Assembly (NCBI GenBank): GCA_017459315.1
Contig: JAFUDD010000335.1
Coordinates: 1-5,381, forward strand
From: Clostridia bacterium
Lineage (GTDB): Bacteria; Bacillota_A; Clostridia; Christensenellales; CAG-138
DNA length: 5,381 nucleotides
Direction of reading: 5' to 3'
Made by a program: the position numbers and the translations under genes. A model generated the notes under the pieces. The model was not told the DNA's origin. It worked only from the letters and a program-made list of their open reading frames with translations, and made no database searches. Positions 1-5,381 of this stretch are shown one piece after another (position 1 is the first letter of the stretch; each line of letters starts with the position of its first letter).

Positions 1-2
1 CC

Positions 3-1013
3 GCGGGCAGCATCATGCCGCCGGAGTTTGTTTCGCTGTCACCGAACGAGACGGTGGAGGAGGCGATCGACGAGATCCGCCGCACCGGGCTTGACAAGGA
101 AACGATCAACGTCTGCTATGTCGTCCGCGCGGACCGCACGCTGTTCGGCTCGGTGTCGATCCGGCGTATCCTCCTGTCCGATCCGGACGAGAAGATGAGC
201 GAGATTGCGGACACGCACGTGATCACCTGCGAAACGACCGACGATCAGGAAACCGTCGCCAAGATGCTCAGTAAGTACGACATGATCGCGCTGCCGGTCG
301 TCGATCACGAAAAGCGCATCGTCGGTATCGTCACGGTTGACGACGCTATCGACGTTCTGCAGGAGGAGAACACCGAGGATATCGAAAAGATGGCGGCCAT
401 CACGCCGTCCGACCGGCCGTATCTCGAAACGCCGGTGGGCAGCCTGTTTTTGCACCGCATCCCGTGGCTGCTGCTGCTGATGCTGACCTCCACCATGACC
501 GAGCTGATCATCAACCGCTTTACCGACCGGCTGAGCCTGTTCGGGCCGATTGCGGGCGCGATGCTGATCGCGTGCATCCCGATGCTGATGGACACCGGCG
601 GCAACGCGGGCGGGCAAAGCTCGGCAACGGTCATCCGCGGTCTTAGCCTCGGCGAGATCGAGTTTTCCGACTTTTTCCGCGTGATCGGCAAGGAGCTGAC
701 CGTGGCGGCGCTCGCCGGCGCGGCGCTGGCGATCATCAATTTCGGGAAGATGCTGCTTGTCAACGTCGTTCTGTACCACTATGCGGGGCACGACCTTTTC
801 GTGTACATGATCGCGTCGGTCACGATCTCGCTGGCGATCTTGTTAACCATCGTCGTTGCCAAGTTTGCGGGCAGTATGCTGCCGATGCTCGCCAAAAAGA
901 TCGGCTTCGATCCGGCGGTCATGGCCGCGCCGTTCATCACGACGATGATCGACGTGACCTCGCTGCTGCTGCTGTTCGGCCTTGCCAACGTGATCCTGAT
1001 GCACATTCGCTGA
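3..1013 (+). CDS. mgtE: Magnesium transporter MgtE, 5'-truncated by the window edge
   Basis: C-terminal 336 residues of an MgtE-type Mg2+ channel of the cytoplasmic membrane. The frame is open to the window start, reading Ala-Gly-Ser-Ile-Met, the usual beginning of the first CBS domain, so the Met at position 15 is internal and not a start. The missing part should be the N-terminal superhelical domain plus the true start (about 110-130 residues, judging by the family's usual ~450). Two CBS domains (about 15-360) are followed by the linker IEKMAAITPSDRPYLETPVG and a membrane domain of about five helices (about 440-1005). Family hallmarks seen are MDTGGNAGGQSSATVIRGLS (588-647) and the last-helix DPAVMAAPFITTMIDVTSL. 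The Asp codon at 951-953 corresponds to the ion-selectivity Asp of characterised MgtE. In known MgtE proteins the CBS and N domains bind Mg2+ and close the pore; that regulation is inferred here. Any upstream Mg2+ riboswitch lies outside the window. Identity is secure. Confidence 0.96.
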   Translation, partial: AGSIMPPEFVSLSPNETVEEAIDEIRRTGLDKETINVCYVVRADRTLFGSVSIRRILLSDPDEKMSEIADTHVITCETTDDQETVAKMLSKYDMIALPVVDHEKRIVGIVTVDDAIDVLQEENTEDIEKMAAITPSDRPYLETPVGSLFLHRIPWLLLLMLTSTMTELIINRFTDRLSLFGPIAGAMLIACIPMLMDTGGNAGGQSSATVIRGLSLGEIEFSDFFRVIGKELTVAALAGAALAIINFGKMLLVNVVLYHYAGHDLFVYMIASVTISLAILLTIVVAKFAGSMLPMLAKKIGFDPAVMAAPFITTMIDVTSLLLLFGLANVILMHIR

Positions 1014-1031
1014 GGAGTTTCCTGCCATACC

Positions 1032-1062
1032 AAAGCCCGCCTCTTTGCGAGACGGGCTTTTT
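1032..1062 (+). terminator. Intrinsic terminator after mgtE, partly usable from both strands
   Basis: The left arm 1032-1043 (AAAGCCCGCCTC) pairs with the right arm 1049-1060 (GAGACGGGCTTT) around a 5-nt loop, with one mismatch. Five T residues follow at 1058-1062, partly within the stem. It starts 18 nt after the mgtE stop. On the minus strand the mismatch becomes a G-U wobble, but only three T residues follow, so it may also end transcription of the convergent hydrolase gene, less strongly. Confidence 0.85.
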
Positions 1063-1076
1063 GTATGCGGTGACGA

Positions 1077-2036
1077 TTACGCTTCCAGGAACGCAAACAC
1101 GCGCTCCCAATAGGGGATCAGAACATCGGAATCGGTCATGTACAGCTCGTGCTTGACACCGGGGATGCGCTCGAACGTGCAGGATGGCACCGCGGCGGCA
1201 AAGGCGTCCTGTGCGGCGTTCTTCACCATCGTATCCTCCCCGGCCTGCAGCAGCAGGATCGGAATACGGATCTTCTGCATGTTCTTCGGCGCGCTGACGC
1301 GGCGGCAGGCAAGGATGGACTGCCGGCCCCAGCCGATGGACGGCATATAGGTTTGCAATTCGGGGTGCTCGGTCTGCTTTTGCAGGTAGTAGAGATAGCG
1401 GCACTCCGAGGAATCGGCGCTGTTGGCAAAGTCCGGCGTCGGGTTGAACGATTCGGCGGGCTGCAGCGATTTTTGCTTGCGCTTGCCGATGCCGAGCACG
1501 CCCGCGGCAGCGGCCATGACCGGCGCGGGGATCGAGCCGAAGCTGAGGCCGAGCATCGGGGAGGACAGAACGGCCTTTTGGAACAGCGTGGGATATTCCT
1601 CTATCGTCCATGCGCCGACGCAGCCGCCCATCGAATGACAGTAGAGGTACAGCGGCAGCGCGCCGGACGCGGGCTTGACGAGCGTTTCGACAAGGTAGAC
1701 GAGATCTTGGATATAGTCCTCGAACCGATCGACATGCACGATATGCGCATGGCCGTTCGGCCGGTAGGATTTGCCGTGGCCGCGATGGTCAAAGCCCCAT
1801 ACCTCAAAGCCCCTTTGCAGCATATAGTACACGGATTCGGTGAACTTCTGCACCGATTCGGTAAAGCCGTGGCTGATCACAATGACGCCCTTCGGTTCGT
1901 CCGCCCGGTAATGCTCATAGTAGATCGGCTGATTTTCGACGCGGGCAAAGGTGCCGCTTTCCATTCGCTGCGCCGTATACGGCTCGGCGGTTTCCCGCAT
2001 GACTTCGGGATATCGTTCTTCGGTGATCCAACGCAT
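1077..2036 (-). CDS. Alpha/beta hydrolase, monoacylglycerol lipase/lysophospholipase-like
   Basis: A 319-residue protein of the serine aminopeptidase S33 / Hydrolase_4 type (PldB and monoglyceride lipase relatives), expected to cleave acyl esters of lysophospholipids or monoacylglycerols. Visible marks are the oxyanion-loop HGF (residues 56-58), DHRGHGKS (83-90), the nucleophile elbow CHSMGG with Ser135, the acid Asp268 in AGEDTMV, and His296 in GVKHE. The full triad is present with normal spacing. A Cys stands where Gly or Ala usually opens the elbow. There is no signal peptide, so it is probably cytoplasmic; a cap region spans about 165-245. The start at 2036 is chosen because AGGAGG lies 7 nt upstream and a good promoter lies just beyond. 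The frame stays open to 2228, but that extension runs through the promoter and the neighbour's terminator. The gene converges on mgtE. The exact substrate cannot be read from sequence. Confidence 0.93.
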   Translation of the reverse strand: MRWITEERYPEVMRETAEPYTAQRMESGTFARVENQPIYYEHYRADEPKGVIVISHGFTESVQKFTESVYYMLQRGFEVWGFDHRGHGKSYRPNGHAHIVHVDRFEDYIQDLVYLVETLVKPASGALPLYLYCHSMGGCVGAWTIEEYPTLFQKAVLSSPMLGLSFGSIPAPVMAAAAGVLGIGKRKQKSLQPAESFNPTPDFANSADSSECRYLYYLQKQTEHPELQTYMPSIGWGRQSILACRRVSAPKNMQKIRIPILLLQAGEDTMVKNAAQDAFAAAVPSCTFERIPGVKHELYMTDSDVLIPYWERVFAFLEA

Positions 2037-2043
2037 TGGGCTG

Positions 2044-2049
2044 CCTCCT
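2044..2049 (-). promoter_or_regulatory. Ribosome binding site AGGAGG of the alpha/beta hydrolase gene
   Basis: On the minus strand this reads AGGAGG, fully complementary to the 16S anti-SD core, with 7 nt to the ATG at 2036-2034. It decides the start in favour of 2036 over the in-frame Met at 2228. Confidence 0.9.
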
Positions 2050-2066
2050 GTAAGCTCTATGTAAAA

Positions 2067-2095
2067 AGGATAATCCAATCGAGACGGTTTGTCAA
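2067..2095 (-). promoter_or_regulatory. Sigma-A type promoter for the hydrolase gene
   Basis: On the minus strand there is a perfect -35 TTGACA (2095-2090), a 17-nt spacer, and -10 TATCCT (2072-2067, 4 of 6 consensus matches). Transcription would begin near 2060, giving a leader of about 24 nt that contains the AGGAGG site. It lies downstream of the PAP2 terminator, so the hydrolase has its own transcription unit. Confidence 0.82.
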
Positions 2096-2128
2096 GGGCG
2101 GGAACGGGCGATCCGAACGTGCGAACAG

Positions 2129-2157
2129 AAAAACGCCCGTCCGCAGCGGGACGGGCG
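2129..2157 (-). terminator. Intrinsic terminator of the PAP2 phosphatase gene
   Basis: A perfect 9-bp G+C-rich stem, CGCCCGTCC (2134-2142) with GGACGGGCG (2149-2157), and a 6-nt loop. On the minus strand it is followed at once by TTTTT (2133-2129). It begins 12 nt after the PAP2 stop codon and ends before the hydrolase promoter. The other strand lacks a T-tract, so it works in one direction. Confidence 0.92.
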
Positions 2158-2169
2158 AGCAGACCGATT

Positions 2170-3096
2170 TTACGGCTGTTTTTTCTTTTGACCGATCCGG
2201 TCGAAGGCCAGCGGGTAGATCGCCACATCGACGAACAGGATGATCGCGTAGCGCAGCGCGCGCACCAGATGCGCGGCGAACGTGCAGGAATCGAGGAAGG
2301 CGGAGGAGAACGGCAGCTTCAGCAGCGTGTTCAGCCCGAAGTAGATCGCAACGCCGCCGAGCAGCCGGAGCGCCATTTTCCAAAGCACGCGCGTGTTTTG
2401 AAAGCGCACGTATTTTTCCTCGAACAGATCGGCGGCAAAGAAGCCGACCATCATGCCGTAGGCCGTGAAGTAGTCGTTGGTGCGGCAATAGAACCAGCCG
2501 GGCAGCGCGGCGACCAGCAGAATGACATAGGGAATCCAGCGGTTTTTGAACCGGCCGATGAACCACGGCGTCACAAAGATCACGATGAGGCCGAGGATCC
2601 AGCCGGTCAGCACGTCGGTCGGGAAATGCACGCCGACGCAGAATCGGCTGATGCCGACAAACAGCGGGATCAGCACCGACAGTACGCGGATCCACGGCTG
2701 CTTGAACCGCCGTCCGATCGAGCCGTAGGCCGTGACGGAGCCGGAGGAATGACCGCTCGGGAACGAGTAGCCCTGCGCGGCAATGTCCATCACGTCCGCG
2801 GACGGGTCCACCGGCTTCAGGCATTGCACCTCCGGGCAGACCATATAGGGCCGCGGGCGCAGGACGATGTTTTTCAGCAGCGGATTGGCGACGTTCGCCA
2901 CGCAGATATTCCGGCCGAGGAACTTGCCGATCTCCTTGTCGTAGCACCAGTAGAGAAAGCCCATCAGCAGGATGAACACCATTTCTTCGCCGAGCGTCGA
3001 GAAAAAGGATGCGACGGCGATGCCGACCGGGCCGAGATGCGCCTGCAGCCACGCCATCAGCGCAGGCTCCCATGCAAAATAAAAGACGTTTTCCAT
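2170..3096 (-). CDS. PAP2-family membrane phosphatase
   Basis: A 308-residue polytopic membrane protein of the PAP2 / acid phosphatase superfamily, which dephosphorylates lipid phosphates such as phosphatidate or undecaprenyl pyrophosphate. All three catalytic motifs are present: KNIVLRPRP (Lys75, Arg82, Pro83), PSGH (113-116, His116), and SRFCVGVHFPTD (Ser150, Arg151, nucleophile His157, Asp161). An N-terminal hydrophobic segment containing GEE, then YWCYDKE (about 24-54), resembles a PAP2 subgroup common in Clostridia. Further hydrophobic segments lie near 135-150, 164-180, 188-203, 212-224, 241-257 and 279-297, so about 110 residues of membrane region follow the catalytic core. The C-terminus is basic. 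The ATG at 3096 has GGAG (3106-3103) 6 nt upstream. It is followed by its own terminator, so it is probably monocistronic. Undecaprenyl-PP recycling is plausible, but the substrate is not determined by the motifs. Confidence 0.94.
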   Translation of the reverse strand: MENVFYFAWEPALMAWLQAHLGPVGIAVASFFSTLGEEMVFILLMGFLYWCYDKEIGKFLGRNICVANVANPLLKNIVLRPRPYMVCPEVQCLKPVDPSADVMDIAAQGYSFPSGHSSGSVTAYGSIGRRFKQPWIRVLSVLIPLFVGISRFCVGVHFPTDVLTGWILGLIVIFVTPWFIGRFKNRWIPYVILLVAALPGWFYCRTNDYFTAYGMMVGFFAADLFEEKYVRFQNTRVLWKMALRLLGGVAIYFGLNTLLKLPFSSAFLDSCTFAAHLVRALRYAIILFVDVAIYPLAFDRIGQKKKQP

Positions 3097-3126
3097 ATGG
3101 CACTCCGTTTCTTCCTAATATATTGT

Positions 3127-3155
3127 ATTCTACCATTTTCACGCCGGATGCGCAA
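3127..3155 (-). promoter_or_regulatory. Candidate promoter of the PAP2 gene
   Basis: On the minus strand there is -35 TTGCGC (3155-3150, only TTG matches consensus), a 17-nt spacer, and -10 TAGAAT (3132-3127, 5 of 6). The predicted start is near 3120, giving a leader of about 24 nt. TACAAT five bases further on is another possible -10 but has no good -35. The A+T-rich block 3116-3140 stands out against the surrounding G+C-rich DNA, which supports a promoter here. Confidence 0.6.
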
Positions 3156-3222
3156 GAGATACGGGAAACCGGCGCATGCCTGTTATGCGGAATCGGCATG
3201 GCGGAATTCACAAATTTTCCCA

Positions 3223-3251
3223 TTCCCACCCGCAGGGTTTTATGGTATACT
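3223..3251 (+). promoter_or_regulatory. Extended -10 promoter immediately before the NagZ-like gene
   Basis: -35 TTCCCA (3223-3228, 4 of 6), a 17-nt spacer, and -10 TATACT (3246-3251, 5 of 6) preceded by TGG (3243-3245), the extended -10 TGN element. Only 7 nt separate the -10 from the ATG at 3259, so transcription would start at or within a base or two of the start codon, leaving almost no leader. Confidence 0.68.
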
Positions 3252-3258
3252 ATATCCT

Positions 3259-4530
3259 ATGAGAAAATTGGTCTGCGGTCTGCTGCTGCTATGCCTGCTG
3301 CTGACCGGCTGCCGGAACGTCGAACCGGCGCCGCCGGTGCAGGAACCCATACAGGTCATTTCCGTGACGGCGACGCCCGCCACAGCGGTGAGCCCTGCGC
3401 CGACCGATACGCCGCGCCCGACGGATACGCCCTCCCCGATCCCGACCGATACGCCGGCGCCGACGCCGATGGACGACGAAGCACGGCTCTGGGCATTTAT
3501 CGACACGATGACGACGGAGGAAAAGATCGGGCAGCTCTGCATGTTCGGTTTTTCCGGCACGGACAGCGTCAGCGACGAGTTTGCCGCGATCATGGACGCC
3601 TACCATATCGGCAGCGTGATCCTCTATGGGCAGAACATCAAGCGCACCGACAAGGACGGCGGCTTCTCCCGCTGCAAAAAGCTGACCGACAGCGTCAGCG
3701 CCGCGAATCACACCGGCATCCCGCTTTTGATCAGCACCGACGTGGAGGGCGGCACGGTCACGCGGTTCCATTGGAAAACGACGCTGGACAGCGCGCGTAC
3801 GCTCGGCAAAAAGGACAATATGGACAAGGCGCGCAGCGAGTTCGCCTATATCGGCGAGGGGCTTTTGTCCGCGGGCATCAACGTGGACCTTGCGCCCGCG
3901 TTGGACGTCTGCAAAAATCCCGACGAGCATTTTATGGGCAAGCGCATCATTTCGTCGAATGCGGATATCGTTTCGGATATCGGCGTGGCCTGCATCCAGG
4001 GTCTGCATGAAAGCGGCGTGCTGTCGATCATCAAGCATTTTCCCGGCCACGGCGCCACGAACACCGACTCGCACGATACGATCCCGAAGGTGGAAAAATC
4101 GCTCGATTCCTTGCGCATGTATGAGCTTGTGCCGTTTAAGGACGCTCTTTTGAACGGCGCGGACGGCGTGATGGTCGCGCATATCCTGTATACGTCCATC
4201 GACAGCGACAATGTCGCAAGCCAGTCGGATTCGTTCATTTGGGGACTGCTGCGCGACGAGTACGGTTTTGGGGGCATCGTGATGAGCGATGATTTCCGGA
4301 TGGCGGGCATCCGAAAGCAGCGTTCGCTTGACAAGGCCGCCGTGCGGTTCATCGAGGCGGGCGGGGACTTGATCCTTTGCGGCGCGAACCACACGTATCA
4401 GCAGAAGATTCTGGACGGGCTGTATGCCGCCGTGCAGGACGGAACGATTTCCGTGGATCGGCTCAACGAGAGTGTATATCGTATCTTATCGGCTAAAGAA
4501 CGCGTGACCGATTGGGTCGCGGTGCCATAA
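3259..4530 (+). CDS. nagZ: Family 3 glycoside hydrolase lipoprotein, NagZ-like beta-N-acetylglucosaminidase
   Basis: A 423-residue predicted lipoprotein that should remove N-acetylglucosamine from peptidoglycan fragments outside the membrane. The start gives a classic lipoprotein signal: MRK, a Leu-rich core, and lipobox LTGC with acylated Cys18. Residues 35-70 are a Pro/Thr-rich linker. The GH3 barrel runs from about 75 to 415. Signature motifs are DVEGGTVTRF (161-170), KHFPGHG (259-265) followed by TDSHD with Asp270 and His272 (the Asp-His acid/base pair typical of NagZ), and MSDDFRMAG with Asp344 as nucleophile. After removing signal and linker, about 350 residues remain, matching single-domain NagZ rather than the longer two-domain Bacillus enzyme. 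No Shine-Dalgarno sequence precedes the ATG, but the signal peptide leaves little doubt about the start. It is divergent from the PAP2 gene and lies 30 bp ahead of the DUF1846 gene with no terminator between. A different hexosaminidase specificity within GH3 is possible. Confidence 0.9.
   Translation: MRKLVCGLLLLCLLLTGCRNVEPAPPVQEPIQVISVTATPATAVSPAPTDTPRPTDTPSPIPTDTPAPTPMDDEARLWAFIDTMTTEEKIGQLCMFGFSGTDSVSDEFAAIMDAYHIGSVILYGQNIKRTDKDGGFSRCKKLTDSVSAANHTGIPLLISTDVEGGTVTRFHWKTTLDSARTLGKKDNMDKARSEFAYIGEGLLSAGINVDLAPALDVCKNPDEHFMGKRIISSNADIVSDIGVACIQGLHESGVLSIIKHFPGHGATNTDSHDTIPKVEKSLDSLRMYELVPFKDALLNGADGVMVAHILYTSIDSDNVASQSDSFIWGLLRDEYGFGGIVMSDDFRMAGIRKQRSLDKAAVRFIEAGGDLILCGANHTYQQKILDGLYAAVQDGTISVDRLNESVYRILSAKERVTDWVAVP
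3400..3456 (+). repeat. Three PTDTP repeats in the lipoprotein linker
   Basis: PTDTP occurs at 3400-3414, 3418-3432 and 3442-3456 (residues 48-52, 54-58, 62-66), with 1- and 3-residue gaps. The DNA copies are nearly identical (ccgaccgatacgccg and variants). It encodes a flexible extracellular spacer between the lipid anchor and the catalytic barrel. Such Pro/Thr linkers are common in secreted clostridial proteins and tend to vary in copy number. Confidence 0.85.
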
Positions 4531-4551
4531 AAGAGGGAACGGATTATATTT

Positions 4552-4558
4552 GGGGGAG
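4552..4558 (+). promoter_or_regulatory. Ribosome binding site of the DUF1846 gene, unusually close
   Basis: GGGGGAG ends only 2 nt before the ATG at 4561, so the GGAG core is closer than the usual 5-9 nt. Pairing through the upstream G run would restore about 5 nt. No in-frame ATG, GTG or TTG lies between the preceding stop (4528-4530) and 4561, so the start stands despite the tight spacing. Confidence 0.65.
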
Positions 4559-4560
4559 TT

Positions 4561-5381
4561 ATGAACAAAATCGGATTTGACAAGCAAAAGTATATCGAAA
4601 TGCAGTCCAAGCGCATCCTCGAACGGATCGCACAGTTCGGGGACAAGCTGTATCTGGAGTTCGGCGGCAAGCTGTTCGACGACTACCATGCGTCGCGCGT
4701 GCTGCCCGGCTTTCTGCCCGACACGAAGATCAACATGCTCGTCGAACTGAAGGACAAGGCTGAGATCATCATTGCGATCCACGCGGGCGATATCGAGCGC
4801 AACAAGATCCGCAACGACCTCGACATTGCCTACGACCGCGAGGTTCTGCGGCTGATCGACGCGTTCCGCAAAAAGGAGCTGCTCGTGTCCGGCGTCGTGA
4901 TCACGCGTTATCGGGAGCAGCCGTCCGTGGACGCGTTTGCGGAGCGGCTGAAAACGCTCGGCATCCGTGTGTATAAGCATTATCCGATCGAGGGCTATCC
5001 GCAAAACCCGCAGCTGATCGTTTCGGAGGACGGCTTCGGTAAAAACGAGTTTGTCGAAACGTCGCGGCCGCTTGTCGTTGTGACCGCGCCCGGCCCCGGC
5101 AGCGGCAAGCTCGCGGTGTGCCTGTCGCAGGTGTATCAGGAGTTTCGCCACGGCGTCCGCGCGGGCTACGCCAAGTTTGAGACGTTCCCGATCTGGAACC
5201 TCCCGCTGCGCCATCCGGTCAACCTCGCGTATGAGGCCGCGACAACCGACCTCGACGACGTGAACATGATCGACCCGTTCCACCTCGAAGCCTACGGCAT
5301 CACGACGGTCAACTACAACCGCGATGTCGAAGCGTTCCCGGTGCTCAATTCGATGTTCAACCGCATTTACGGCGAATCGCC
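4561..5381 (+). CDS. DUF1846 / UPF0371 family protein, 3'-truncated by the window edge
   Basis: The first 273 codons of an open frame that runs off the window; the family is usually about 500 residues, so roughly half is present. The N-terminus [11 protein letters not shown] and the conserved blocks [21 protein letters not shown] (residues 30-50), [13 protein letters not shown] (152-164), [19 protein letters not shown] (172-190), [15 protein letters not shown] (202-216) and [12 protein letters not shown] (235-246) identify UPF0371. Function is unknown as far as I know. The glycine-rich loop APGPGSGK (176-183) resembles a nucleotide-binding P-loop but is not a canonical Walker A: Pro replaces its first Gly, and Leu follows the Lys instead of Ser/Thr. 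There is no signal peptide or membrane segment, so it is probably cytoplasmic. It follows the NagZ-like gene after 30 bp in the same reading frame and is probably translated from the same mRNA. Confidence 0.93.
   Translation, partial: MNKIGFDKQKYIEMQSKRILERIAQFGDKLYLEFGGKLFDDYHASRVLPGFLPDTKINMLVELKDKAEIIIAIHAGDIERNKIRNDLDIAYDREVLRLIDAFRKKELLVSGVVITRYREQPSVDAFAERLKTLGIRVYKHYPIEGYPQNPQLIVSEDGFGKNEFVETSRPLVVVTAPGPGSGKLAVCLSQVYQEFRHGVRAGYAKFETFPIWNLPLRHPVNLAYEAATTDLDDVNMIDPFHLEAYGITTVNYNRDVEAFPVLNSMFNRIYGES

Noticed and set aside
2037..2228. N-terminal extension of the alpha/beta hydrolase to an upstream in-frame Met.
   Set aside because: It would cover the AGGAGG site, the promoter and the PAP2 terminator, and overlap the end of PAP2. 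The added residues show no family similarity.
1149..2243. Long plus-strand open frame opposite the alpha/beta hydrolase.
   Set aside because: Low-complexity Arg/Gly/His-rich translation, antisense to a gene with an intact catalytic triad; a codon-bias shadow.
3173..3200. Short inverted repeats (CGCAT/ATGCG and CATGCC/GGCATG) between the divergent promoters.
   Set aside because: Arms of 5-6 bp with mutually exclusive pairings, no T-tract, and no match to an operator I recognise. Expected by chance in 160 bp.
2089..3258. A long plus-strand open frame upstream of and in frame with the NagZ-like gene, which would make an 813-residue protein.
   Set aside because: It is the antisense shadow of the PAP2 gene in G+C-rich DNA, with Arg/His/Asp/Gln-rich composition and no domain. 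The true start at 3259 is fixed by the lipoprotein signal peptide.
3289..4392. Long minus-strand open frames opposite the NagZ-like gene.
   Set aside because: Arg/His/Val-rich shadow translations with no motifs; the plus strand carries all GH3 catalytic residues.
4522..4550. Possible promoter before the DUF1846 gene: GTGCCA, 17 nt, TATATT.
   Set aside because: The -35 would overlap the end of the glycosidase gene, and the start point near 4557 would fall within the ribosome binding site and remove it. The match is probably chance in a short A+T-rich gap, though it cannot be excluded.
4733..4760. Idea that the DUF1846 protein is a true P-loop NTPase.
   Set aside because: No canonical Walker A or clear Walker B is present in the visible half; the Gly-rich loop at residues 176-183 is kept only as a lookalike.

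Overview
The window is about 5.4 kb of G+C-rich, gene-dense bacterial chromosome. AGGAGG-type ribosome binding sites, a Gram-positive style lipoprotein with a Pro/Thr-rich linker, and a UPF0371/DUF1846 protein all point to Bacillota. The high G+C suggests an uncultured gut-type member of Clostridia. The taxonomic call is an inference from style and gene families, not from a marker gene.

Layout: (1) positions 1-1013, plus strand, hold the 3' part of a magnesium transporter gene (mgtE: CBS pair plus five-helix membrane domain), ended by a hairpin at 1032-1062. (2) Two minus-strand genes follow, convergent with mgtE. The first is an alpha/beta hydrolase of the monoacylglycerol lipase/lysophospholipase type (2036 down to 1077). 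Upstream of it is a PAP2-family membrane phosphatase (3096 down to 2170). They are separate transcription units: between them lie a strong intrinsic terminator for the PAP2 gene (2129-2157) and a near-consensus promoter for the hydrolase (2067-2095). (3) A 162-bp divergent intergenic region (3097-3258) carries a promoter candidate in each direction. (4) On the plus strand, a NagZ-like family 3 glycosidase lipoprotein (3259-4530) is followed after 30 bp by a DUF1846 gene (4561 to beyond the window end), probably co-transcribed with it.

Three of the products probably act at the membrane or cell wall: PAP2 on isoprenoid or lipid phosphates, the hydrolase on acyl esters, and NagZ on peptidoglycan fragments. 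This is a loose envelope-maintenance neighbourhood rather than an evident pathway. I see no mobile elements, CRISPR arrays, tRNA or rRNA, and no clear previously undescribed system. The points most worth a second look are a promoter whose -10 element ends only 7 nt before the glycosidase start codon (a possible leaderless mRNA), and the function-unknown DUF1846 gene placed directly behind it. No stretch longer than about 165 bp lacks a gene.
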